This document shows positions 44,182 through 53,269 of a stretch of DNA of 64,000 nt, piece by piece; positions within the stretch are counted from its first letter, which is position 1, and the number at the start of each line of letters is the position of its first letter. This stretch comes from Paracoccus sediminicola (GTDB lineage Bacteria > Pseudomonadota > Alphaproteobacteria > Rhodobacterales > Rhodobacteraceae), in NCBI RefSeq assembly GCF_027912835.1, contig NZ_CP115768.1, forward strand, positions 1,240,001-1,304,000, in the 5' to 3' direction. The notes beneath the pieces were generated by a model that was given only the letters and a program-made list of their open reading frames with translations, was not told the DNA's origin and made no database searches. Position numbers and translations under genes: made by a program.

Positions 44182-47100
44182 ATGGCCACCCTTGTTCTCG
44201 GCGCGGCCGGCGCCGCCATTGGCGGTTCGATCGGCGGGGCGATCCTCGGTGTCAGCGCTGCGACCATCGGCGGCTTCATCGGCTCCAGCATCGGCTCGGT
44301 CGTGGACAGCTGGATCATCTCGTCGCTGGCCCCGACCCAGCGCATCGAGGGCGCGCGGCTCGACACGCTGCGCATCACCTCGGCCACTGAAGGCGCGGTC
44401 ATCCCGCGGCTCTACGGTCGCATGCGGATGGGCGGCAACATCATCTGGGCGACGGATTTCCGCGAGGAGACCAAGACCACCACGCAGGGCGGCGGCAAGG
44501 GCGGCGGGGGCGGCAAGGTCAAGACCACCGAGTATCTCTACTACGCCAGCTTCGCCGTAGCGCTCTGCGAGGGGTCGATCACCGGCATCGGCCGCATCTG
44601 GGCCGACGGCAAGCCGGTGGACCTCTCCGGCGTCACCTGGCGCTGGTATCCCGGCGACGAGGCGCAGAGCCCCGATCCGTTCATTGCCGCGAAGATGGGC
44701 GCGGCCAGCACGCCCGTCTATCGCGGCACGGCCTATGTGGTCTTCGAGGAGCTGGCGCTCTCGACTTACGGCAACCGCCTGCCGCAGCTGTCCTTCGAGG
44801 TGTTCCGGCCGCTGGCCGATCCCGACACCGCCGAGGGACTGACCCGCGCCGTCACCATGATCCCGGCCTCGGGCGAGTTCACCTATGCGACGCAGGCGAT
44901 CCGCAAGACCGATGGCGGCGCGACGGTGCCCGAGAACCTGAATGCGCTCGCCGACTCCACCGACATGGTCGAAGCCCTCGACCGGCTGCAGGCGATGGCC
45001 CCGGCGGTCGAGAGCGTCAGCCTCGTGGTGGCGTGGTTCGGCTACGATCTTCGGGCGGGCTCCTGCAAGGTGCGGCCGGGCGTCGAGGTGTCGGCCAAAT
45101 CCACCACGCCCGCCAGCTGGTCGGTGAACGGCGTGAGCCGCGCAAGCGCTTTCCTCGTCAGCCGCGACGATCAGGATCGGCCAGTCTTTGGCGGCACGCC
45201 GTCCGACTTCGCGGTGGTGCAGGCCATCCAGGAGATGAAGGCGCGCGGGCTGCGCTTGACCTTCTACCCGTTCATCCTCATGGATGTGCCGCCTGGCAAC
45301 ACCCTGCCGAACCCGTATTCCGACAACGCCGCCGAGACCGGTCAGCCCGCGTTCCCCTGGCGCGGACGGATCACCTGTTCTCCGGCGGCAGGTTTCGCCG
45401 GGACCGTGGACAAGACCGCCACGGCCGCAAGCCAGGTCGCGGCGCTGTTCGGCGCGGCCACGCCTGCGAGCATCAGCGTCACCGGCGAGAGCGTCAGCTG
45501 GACCGGCACGCCCGGCGACTGGGGTCTGCGGCGCATGGTGCTGCACTACGCCCATCTCTGCGCGGCGGCGGGCGGGGTCGATGCTTTCCTGATCGGCTCC
45601 GAGATGCCGGGGCTGACGACGATCCGCTCGGGCGCCAGCACCTATCCGGCGGTGCAGGCCTATCGGGACCTGCTCGCGGATGTCCGCGCGATCCTCGGTT
45701 CGGGGACGAAGATCGGCTATGCGGCCGACTGGTCGGAATACTTCGGGCATCAGCCGGGCGACGGCAGCGGCGATGTGTACTTTCATCTCGATCCGCTCTG
45801 GGCGGACCCGGAGATCGATTTTGTCGGGATCGACAACTACATGCCGCTGTCGGACTGGCGCGACGGCTTCGAACATGCGGACGCGACCGAGGGCTGGCCC
45901 GCGATCTACGACCGGGCCTACCTGCAGGCGAACATCGCGGGTGGAGAAGGCTTCGACTGGTTCTACGCCAGCGCGGCCGATCGCTCCGCGCAGGTCCGGA
46001 CCGCGATCACTGATGGCGCCGCCGGCAAGCCATGGGTCTTCCGCTACAAGGATCTGCGCGCCTGGTGGTCGAACGCGCATTACGACCGCCCAGGCGGGGT
46101 GGAGAGCGGGACGCCGACCGCGTGGGCGCCGGAGTCCAAGCCGGTCTGGTTCACCGAGCTCGGATGCCCGGCCATCGACCGCGGTACGAACCAGCCCAAC
46201 GTCTTCTTCGACCCGAAGTCGTCGGAGAGCTTCGTGCCCTACTTCTCCCGCGGCTGGCGGGGCGATGCGATCCAGCGCGCCTATCTCGAGGCGACCTACC
46301 TCTTCTGGGGAGAGGCCGCGAACAACCCGCTGTCCTCGGTCTACGGCGGCCGCATGGTGCATGTCGCCGAATGTGCCGCCTGGACCTGGGATGCGCGGCC
46401 GTACCAGTTCTTTCCGGCGCTGACCGATGTCTGGACGGACGGCGGCAACTGGCGCCTGGGCCACTGGCTGGCCGGACGGCTCGGGGCCGTGTCGCTGGCC
46501 GCATTGGTCCGACATCTCTGCCTGCGCGCCGGGCTGCCCGAGGATCGCGTCGATGTCACCGGCCTGTGGGGCGCGGTCGAGGGCTACGCCATCGGCACAC
46601 TCGAGTCCCCGCGTGCGTCCATCACCACGCTCGCCCGCCACTTCGGATTCGACGCCGTCGAGACCGAAGGCGTGATCCGTTTCGTCATGCGCGGGCGCGC
46701 TGCCGTTGCGAGTGTGAGCCCCGACGATCTGGTGGCCGCCCGCGAGGGCGACGTGCTGGAGCTGACGCGCGGCCAGGAGACCGAACTGCCGCAGGCCCTG
46801 AAATGGCAGGTGGCTCGCGCCGACGAGGATTACGAGGCCGCGCAGGTCGAGGCCCGTCGCATCACCGTCGACACGACGCGCATCGCGTCCGAGTCTTTCC
46901 CGATGGCGGTCCCGCCCGAGGAAGCCGAACGGCGTTGCCGCCGCGCGCTGATGGAGGCCTGGACCGGTCGCGAGAGCGCGGTCTTCCGTCTGCCGCCGTC
47001 GTGCCTCGCGCTCGACCCGGCTGATGTCGTGTCGTTTGTCCATGACCGCCACGCCGTCCCACTGCGGTTCATTTCCATCGCCGATGCCGATGCGCGCGGT

Positions 47101-48147
47101 ATCGAGGCGGTCCGCGAGGACCGGGAAGCTTACGACTTCCCGCCCGGTGCGCCGCGGCCTTCGGCGCTGTCGCAGGCCGTCGTCTTCGGCGCACCCGAGG
47201 CGGTGCTGCTCGACCTGCCGCAGCTGACCGAGGACCAGCCGGCGCACCGGCCCTTTGCAGTGGCGCATGGCGTCCCTTAGCCCGGCGAGATCGCGGTGTT
47301 CCGCAGCCCCTCGATGGACGGCTTCGAACTGCTCACGAGCTGCGGGACGCGGGCGCGGATCGGCACTCTGGTCTCGGACTTGTACGCAGGGCCGACGTTG
47401 CGCTTCGACCTCGGCAAAGCGCTGATCGTCGATCTGCGCACCGGCACGCTTGAAAGCGTGACGGACCTGACCCTGTTCGGCGGCGCCAATGCGCTCGCCA
47501 TCGAGAGCGCGCCCGGCGTCTGGGAAATCGTGCAGGCAGGTGCGGCCGAGTTGCTGGCGCCGGGTCGGTATCGCCTGACCCGACTCCTGCGCGGCCAGCG
47601 CGGCACGGAAGGCGACATGGGCAATCCCGCGCCCGCCGGCGCGCGGGTTTTGGTGCTCGACGACAGCATCGCATCGCTGCCGATCGCCGAGGCCGATCTC
47701 GGCATCCCGTGGAACTGGCGCATCGGGCCCGCGAGCCGCCCGGTGGCCGACGAGACCTATGTCGCGCAGGCCTTCACGCCAGCGGGCGTCGGGCTGCGGC
47801 CGTTTTCCGTCACCCATGTCGAACAGCCGTGGCGCAGGCCGCGCACTTCCGGGGACCTCACCATCCGCTGGACGCGCCGGTCGCGTGCGCTAGCGGCTGA
47901 CAGCTGGGGCGGGCTCGAGGTGTCGCTGGGAGAAGAACTGGAAGCCTACGAGGTCGAGATCCTCGACGGCGCAACTGTGAAGCGGGTGCTGAGCACCGCC
48001 ACCACCAACGCGGTCTACACCGCCGCAGACCAGACCGCCGATTGGGGCGCGCCACTCGGCCCCGCCGACACACTCGACGTCCGCATCTCCCAGCTCTCCG
48101 CCCTAGTCGGGCGGGGCGCTCCCAAGATCGTCACGCTCTTCTTCTGA
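44182..48147 (+). pseudogene. GTA gene 15-type host-specificity tail-tip protein interrupted by an in-frame TAG
   Basis: The frame encodes a hydrophobic Gly/Ala-rich start, a phage tail domain, a TIM-barrel-like glycosidase part (VSLVVAWFGYDLRAG ... FDWFYASAADRSAQ ... VWFTELGCPAIDRG) and a tip domain. At codon 1033 (47278-47280) it meets TAG after VAHGVP. The same frame continues PGEIAVFRSPSMDGFELL through LTRLLRGQRGTEGD to IVTLFF, 288 more codons, the normal end of the family. Relatives have Trp here (VPWPG), so TGG to TAG. A truncated 1032-residue product would lack the C-terminal tip domains needed for receptor contact. Confidence 0.92.
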
Positions 48148-48157
48148 GGCTTTTCCC

Positions 48158-49234
48158 ATGTCCGACGCGACGACCCATCTGCTGCTGCCCTACATCCTGG
48201 CGGCGCAGGCCCAGAAGCATGTCACTCACAACGAGGCGCTGCGGATCCTCGACGGGCTCATCCAGCTCTCCGTGCTCGACCGGGATCTGACCGTGCCGCC
48301 CGCAAGTCCAGCCGATGGCGACCGCTACATCGTCGGCTCGGGCGCCACTGGCGACTGGTCGGGCTGGGACCTGAACGTGGCGCTCTGGACGGACGGAGCC
48401 TGGCTGCGCCTGCCGCCCCGGACCGGCTGGCGGGCGTGGGTCGAGGACGAGGGGCTGCTGCTGGTCTACAACGGCGCGGGCTGGATCGGGACGACGCCCG
48501 CGGCGCTGCAGAACATGGCGCTGCTGGACCTCGGCACCACGGCGGACGCCTCGAACCCGTTCTCGGCCAATCTGAATGCTGCGCTCTGGACGGCGAAGAC
48601 CGTTGCCGAGGGCGGCACCGGCGATCTGTTCTACACCATGAACAAGGAGGCTGCGGGCGACGACCTCGGTCTGACCCTGCAGACCAACTTCGTGACCAAG
48701 GCGCTGGTTGGGCTCTTCGGCTCGGACCGCTTCCGCCTCGCGGTCTCGGCCGACGGCAGCACCTTCTTCGACGGGCTCAGCGTCGACAACGCCACCGGCA
48801 TCGTCGACCAGCCACGGCTCCCGCGCTTCAAGGCCTACACGAACTACGACAACTATGTCGGCGTCGGGGCCTGGACGAAGATCGGCCTGAACAACACCGA
48901 CTACAACGACCAGGGGGCCTTCGACGCCGCGAACAATCGCTTCGTGGCGCCCACGGATGGCACCTACCTCTTCGGCGCCACGCTGCTCTACAAGATGAAC
49001 GCCAGCACGTCGGCGCGGATGAGCGGCCGGCTCGTGCTGAACGGCACGATCGAGATCCGCGGCTCGCGGGGCGAGATCAGCGGGGTGCATGTCTCCGAGG
49101 CGACAGCGCTCTGGTTGCAGACCATGGTTCCGCTAACCGCAGGCGATACCATCGAGTTGCAGGGGTATTTCCGTGTCGCGGACGGCTACTTCGCCGCTGA
49201 CCAGACATCTTTTTGGGGAACGAAGGTGGGGTGA
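48158..49234 (+). CDS. DUF2793 tail fibre with C-terminal C1q-like domain
   Basis: A 358-residue protein. The N-terminal DUF2793 part (LLLPYILAAQAQKHVTHNEALR, residues 7-28; WTDGAWLRLPPRTGWRAWVEDE) attaches to the tail tip. The C-terminal 130 residues (NNRFVAPTDGTYLFGATLLYK, GDTIELQGYF) have the jelly-roll pattern of C1q/TNF-like domains seen in phage receptor-binding proteins. It follows the tail-tip gene by 10 bp and is the last structural gene. Confidence 0.9.
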   Translation: MSDATTHLLLPYILAAQAQKHVTHNEALRILDGLIQLSVLDRDLTVPPASPADGDRYIVGSGATGDWSGWDLNVALWTDGAWLRLPPRTGWRAWVEDEGLLLVYNGAGWIGTTPAALQNMALLDLGTTADASNPFSANLNAALWTAKTVAEGGTGDLFYTMNKEAAGDDLGLTLQTNFVTKALVGLFGSDRFRLAVSADGSTFFDGLSVDNATGIVDQPRLPRFKAYTNYDNYVGVGAWTKIGLNNTDYNDQGAFDAANNRFVAPTDGTYLFGATLLYKMNASTSARMSGRLVLNGTIEIRGSRGEISGVHVSEATALWLQTMVPLTAGDTIELQGYFRVADGYFAADQTSFWGTKVG

Positions 49235-49302
49235 CCGAGGGCATAATCGTAAGCGGTGTTTATCTACTTGATAGTAAATGAGAATTAAGCGTCACTGGGG
49301 CC
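49235..49302. other. Short gap after the tail fibre, possible prophage right end
   Basis: 68 AT-richer bases (TTTATCTACTTGATAGTAAATGAG) between the fibre and a small gene. This drop in GC and the end of phage gene order suggest the prophage ends here or within the next 300 bp. No direct repeat with the left side was found. Confidence 0.35.
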
Positions 49303-49503
49303 ATGAATCCCAAATATCCCGACGTACATGTTCAGCTGTCCAACCAAAACGGTAATGCTTTCATGGTCATCGGCGTTTGCCTTAAGGCAGCTCGGGATGG
49401 CGGCTTGTCGCAGAACGAAATCGATACTTTCTTGAAGGAAGCGACCAGCGGAACAAACGAGGAGCTACTTCAAACAGCCATGCGGTGGTTTAGCTGCTGC
49501 TAA
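49303..49503 (+). CDS. Conserved small hypothetical protein
   Basis: A 66-residue protein beginning MNPKYPDVHVQLSNQNGNAFMVIG with a helical C-terminus (QNEIDTFLKEATSGTNEELLQTAMRWF). It matches a small conserved protein I recall from phages and plasmids. The terminal Cys-Cys is unusual. It stands alone between the fibre gene and the minus-strand defence operon; its role is unknown. Confidence 0.75.
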   Translation: MNPKYPDVHVQLSNQNGNAFMVIGVCLKAARDGGLSQNEIDTFLKEATSGTNEELLQTAMRWFSCC

Positions 49504-49545
49504 TCCAAACGTAGCGGAGGTCTGAGAATTCCGAATGCGCCCCCA

Positions 49546-51342
49546 TTACAGGGACTTGAAATAGAGGTGTATTTTTTCCGCCATCATCGTCCGGCGCTCT
49601 TCCAGAAAGTCATCGTAATCCGGAATTGAACCGTTCAGCACTGAGGCAGGAACACAATTGGTTTCAAGGTTGGCTCGCATCTCGTCTATATCCGCAATAC
49701 CGCCATACCGCTGCGATCCTCCGGAACATTGATCGGCTAGTTCAGAGAAATAGACGTCGGGCGACTTGTCGCCAATTGAAATATTGATCTCGCTTTGCGC
49801 AATTACGAAATTTGCGACCTGATTGTACCGAGCAGCCGTAAATCCACGCCCCTTCAGGTAGTTCTTGGGAAAAACATGGTGGACATCGCTGCGGTTCAAT
49901 AGCAGGTCTCGCACTGTTATATCCCTAGACAAGAAACCGAGATCCCCCAGCTTCGCTTGCGCCGCCTTGAAAGCCACAAAGGACGGCGTTGTGGATGCAG
50001 AGGAATTGAATTGCTGAGGCAGAAGGGCTGACCAGTAGTCATCCGATAGTTCAGATTGAATAACGGCGTTGGCATATTTTGCCAGCCCGTGCATCTCGAT
50101 TTGCCGAATGTCGTAGTCGAAAGAACTTTCAGCATTCCCTGAGTAGCGCCCGCGAAGAACAGACATGACGTACCAGCGCCGAACAAGGCGTTCAAGTTCC
50201 GCAGCATCCATCTTTTCGGCCCGGCCGCGCAGGTAGATGATGTACGCAGAATTGACCGCGTTTTTTGAACGGATCAGATTTGAAGTTACGAACCCTGCCG
50301 AGCGAAGGATCATCGTCAACCGGTCGAAATGGGTCTTGCTCATGAAGTTGAAGACTCCTTTTTTCAGACGTTCGAACGACGCCTCCGCGATCTCCTCTTC
50401 ATAGTCCCGGGTCTCGAAGTTGCGACCGGATAACAGCGCTACCAGATCCTGCAGTTTCCCGCGTCCGAACTCCGAGGTGAAGGCAACCCTCAGCATATCG
50501 GTGTAGGACGGATCGTAGAGATCGTCGTTGACGTTGCTCAGCCAACGCATCTTTTGGAAATATTCGGATTTCACGAATTCCGTATCGTTCTTCTCGATCC
50601 GCGGCATCGCTTCGGGGGAAACGGCCAGATGGCAGAAATAGTCAATCGCCTTGCGCAGCTGATTGCCACCATTTCGTTCGTCTGCAGCGATTTTCGACAT
50701 GACGAAATCCGCCTGGCTCAGCTGCGCGCCGGTAGAGTTTACCCGGATGAAGATCTCGGTCACCGTCTCGATATCCAGATGTTCGGCCAGTTCGATGACC
50801 CCGACATGGTTGTTCGTGATCTGCCATAGGCGCTGCAGGATGCCCGAAATCTCTTTGCGGTCTGCCTCGGGGTTGCGGGCAAGATAATCGTCCATCACGC
50901 CGATCAACCCGACCTCGGGCGAAAACACCTCGGCAATATCGGCAATCCATGTGGCATCCTTCTGGATCGCGGGGTTCGTCACCTCGAACTTCTGCTCAAG
51001 CGGGTTGAAGGCGATCCGGATCCTCCGCGTGCGGTAATCCTTGTCAATGACTTCCTGACCAAGCAGCGCCGCCATCAAGGCCGTTACCCGCTGCTGCCCG
51101 TCGATCAGAATCCGCTTGCCCGACGAGGTCGTTCCATCCTTCAGCCGCACCGTGGGGTTTCGCCAAGCGATCAGGTAGCCGACCGGATAGCCATTATAGA
51201 GCGAATCCAGCAGGTTCCGCACCTTTGTCGCGTCCCACACGAAAGGGCGTTGGATCTCGGGGATGGCGATCTCGCCGGATTTGACCCAGGTCAGCAGGGT
51301 TTCGATCGGATGCGGGGTGACGGAATAGCGTTGGGTGGCCAA
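49546..51342 (-). CDS. DUF262/GmrSD-like protein with C-terminal HNH-like domain
   Basis: A 598-residue protein. The N-terminal ParB-like DUF262 domain has [25 protein letters not shown] in pieces and the NTP-binding DGQQR at 81-85. The C-terminal DUF1524/HNH-like part has [11 protein letters not shown] and later [12 protein letters not shown]. This is the GmrS plus GmrD layout of type IV modification-dependent restriction enzymes, here in one chain. It is the last gene of the defence operon, nine bases after the HNH gene. It would cut modified phage DNA or serve as the effector of the operon; the latter is inferred. Confidence 0.88.
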   Translation of the reverse strand: MATQRYSVTPHPIETLLTWVKSGEIAIPEIQRPFVWDATKVRNLLDSLYNGYPVGYLIAWRNPTVRLKDGTTSSGKRILIDGQQRVTALMAALLGQEVIDKDYRTRRIRIAFNPLEQKFEVTNPAIQKDATWIADIAEVFSPEVGLIGVMDDYLARNPEADRKEISGILQRLWQITNNHVGVIELAEHLDIETVTEIFIRVNSTGAQLSQADFVMSKIAADERNGGNQLRKAIDYFCHLAVSPEAMPRIEKNDTEFVKSEYFQKMRWLSNVNDDLYDPSYTDMLRVAFTSEFGRGKLQDLVALLSGRNFETRDYEEEIAEASFERLKKGVFNFMSKTHFDRLTMILRSAGFVTSNLIRSKNAVNSAYIIYLRGRAEKMDAAELERLVRRWYVMSVLRGRYSGNAESSFDYDIRQIEMHGLAKYANAVIQSELSDDYWSALLPQQFNSSASTTPSFVAFKAAQAKLGDLGFLSRDITVRDLLLNRSDVHHVFPKNYLKGRGFTAARYNQVANFVIAQSEINISIGDKSPDVYFSELADQCSGGSQRYGGIADIDEMRANLETNCVPASVLNGSIPDYDDFLEERRTMMAEKIHLYFKSL

Positions 51343-51351
51343 GGGTCTTTC

Positions 51352-52107
51352 CTATTGTTGATCTTGCTGAAAAAGCGTCTCGCGGTGCCAGGTGAGCCGC
51401 TTGCGGTGCTCGGAGCCGAGCGGTATCGGGGCCTGCCAGCGCAGCGCCTCGCGGGCACCTTCGCTGAGGCCGGGCGAGAACATCGGCCGCCCCTCGTCGT
51501 CGAAACTGACCAGCCCCTTGTCAAAGGCTGCGTCCCACAGCGCCGACAGAAGCAGCCCGTTATGCACGTTTAGCCGCTCGGCATCGCTGTCACACAGCCT
51601 CCACGGGATGATGTGGCTGGCGCGTAGAAGAGGTGCGTCGGCGATGCCGGACAGAGGGCAGCGGCCTTGCCAGTAGTCCATTAGCGAGGCGCGAAAGATG
51701 TCCTGGCCCACCCGCCGCACCACCAGCCGCTCGGCCTCGGTGGCTTGCGGCAGGGTTTTCACCTTTTCGCGGAAGATCTCGAGCGGCGCATCGGGCAGGC
51801 TCGCGGCCAGCTGGTAGAGGCGCGGCATCACCGCATAAAGCGCGCCGAGATCGGCAAAGGCATAGCGGGCAAGGCCGGGGCCGGGCAACTCGGTTGGCGC
51901 GAGCTCGATCTCGGCGATCACGCCGGCGTGGTCCAGCGCCAGGAGCCAGCCCTCATCCCCCCGCGCCAGCCAGATCGCACCTTGCGCGGTGGTGGAGCCA
52001 TAGCGGCGCCAGCCCGCGTCTTCGCCATTGGTGCGGCGAAAGCCGTTCTGGAAGGCGAGCTTGTCGCATTCCTGGCGGGTGATGAAGGACTGGGGGGCCT
52101 CGATCAT
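51352..52107 (-). CDS. HNH endonuclease
   Basis: A 251-residue protein. The C-terminal half has the HNH_2-like fold: CPLSG, then ASHIIPWRLCDSD, LNVHNGLLLSALWDAAFDKGLVSFDD. The N-terminal 130 residues are a separate domain of unknown type. It is linked to the DUF262 gene by a 9-bp gap and to the peptidase gene by a 4-bp gap. It ends in TAG, showing that TAG is a normal stop in this genome. Confidence 0.85.
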   Translation of the reverse strand: MIEAPQSFITRQECDKLAFQNGFRRTNGEDAGWRRYGSTTAQGAIWLARGDEGWLLALDHAGVIAEIELAPTELPGPGLARYAFADLGALYAVMPRLYQLAASLPDAPLEIFREKVKTLPQATEAERLVVRRVGQDIFRASLMDYWQGRCPLSGIADAPLLRASHIIPWRLCDSDAERLNVHNGLLLSALWDAAFDKGLVSFDDEGRPMFSPGLSEGAREALRWQAPIPLGSEHRKRLTWHRETLFQQDQQ

Positions 52108-52111
52108 TGCC

Positions 52112-53266
52112 CTACGCCTTCTCGTTCCAGAGTTTTTGGGCGGAAAGACCCATCGCGGTCTCCACGGCGTTCGCGGTGCGGGTCACCGCGTAGAGGTTCA
52201 GATCCTCGAAGGCGCCCTTGTAGTTCGACAGGTAGCTCTCGCTCCTTGGCTCTAGCCCGTTGCGCATCGCCACCAGGTAGGCTGCCATCTCGGCTTCCAC
52301 TTCCATTAGCTCGTGAGGCGTGTCGCGCCGATCCGGTACGCGGCGTCCGTTGTCGGCTCCGAGGTGGCCGAGGTACAGGTGCGCAAGCTCATGGGCGACG
52401 GTCACGAAACGCGTCGGGGCGGCATGGTTCCGGTTGTAGGCCAGCTGGTAGACGTTCTTGCCCTTGTCGTTCTTCGCGCGGGCGAGCAGCCGGATCCAAC
52501 CCGCCTGGCCGTCTCCTGCGTCGAGCTGGACGAGGTCGATCTTCTCCTTGCTGATAGCCCGCATAAACTCGGCGAAGCGGTTGTCGCTTAAATTGCCGAA
52601 GGTCGGGAAGGAGAACGCATCGACCGGCAGGTCCTTGCCCTCGGTATCCTGCACGTCGAACACGAAGTCGACTGGCCCCTTCATGCGCAACACCAGGAGC
52701 GGCCGTGCGCCCTTTTTCGGCACGCGGCCGAACCGTTGCCACCAGTCATGCGCTGTCGCGGCATGCGTCAGGCCCGGTTTCTGAATGTGCAGCAGCATCG
52801 CGTTGAAAGGGGCGAATTCGCGCAGGCGAATGGTGAAGGTGAAAAGTTCGTGGATCGCTTCGCTGCTGTCATAGAGCTTTGTCGCCGCGATCAACTGGTC
52901 GATCAGGGCGCGCTCGGCCTCAGTTTTCGTGCCGGCTCCGTCGAACAGGTCGTTCTGCGCTTCGGGCGACGCAGGCGGTGTCAGCAGTGCATCGAGATCG
53001 AACTTCGGCGGGTAATCGACGAAGGTCTCATCTTCGACCCCCGGAGTAAAACCGCTGATCTCGCCTCGCCGGGCCTGCTCGACGAACAGGTCGAAATAAG
53101 GGCGGAAGCGTCGCTCCTGCTCGGGCTTCATGCCACCCTCGCGCATCAGGACGAGGATGGACTCGGCGTCCGGCGTCCAGTCGAAGCGCGAGTCGAAGAT
53201 CGATTGGACCGCGCCGCGGATAAAATCGGCCACTCGACCGTAGACGACGGGATCGATGGCCGGCAT
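52112..53266 (-). CDS. ImmA/IrrE family metallopeptidase with N-terminal ArdC-like region
   Basis: A 384-residue protein. The zinc peptidase motif HELAH is at 292-296 (VAHELAHLYLGHLG). The part before it (AFNAMLLHIQKPG, HDWWQRFGRVPKKGARPLLVL) resembles ArdC-type ssDNA-binding N-terminal domains. ImmA-type peptidases cleave repressors or toxins, so this may act as a sensor or switch for the operon. It starts 3 bp after the methylase stop. Confidence 0.85.
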   Translation of the reverse strand: MPAIDPVVYGRVADFIRGAVQSIFDSRFDWTPDAESILVLMREGGMKPEQERRFRPYFDLFVEQARRGEISGFTPGVEDETFVDYPPKFDLDALLTPPASPEAQNDLFDGAGTKTEAERALIDQLIAATKLYDSSEAIHELFTFTIRLREFAPFNAMLLHIQKPGLTHAATAHDWWQRFGRVPKKGARPLLVLRMKGPVDFVFDVQDTEGKDLPVDAFSFPTFGNLSDNRFAEFMRAISKEKIDLVQLDAGDGQAGWIRLLARAKNDKGKNVYQLAYNRNHAAPTRFVTVAHELAHLYLGHLGADNGRRVPDRRDTPHELMEVEAEMAAYLVAMRNGLEPRSESYLSNYKGAFEDLNLYAVTRTANAVETAMGLSAQKLWNEKA

Positions 53267-53269
53267 CGG

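Noticed and set aside
43699..47817. 1372-codon minus-strand open frame across the tail-tip genes
   Set aside because: It is the antisense shadow of the strongly supported DUF2163, peptidase and gene 15-type genes in GC-rich DNA; the translation is Arg/Gly/Ala-rich noise.
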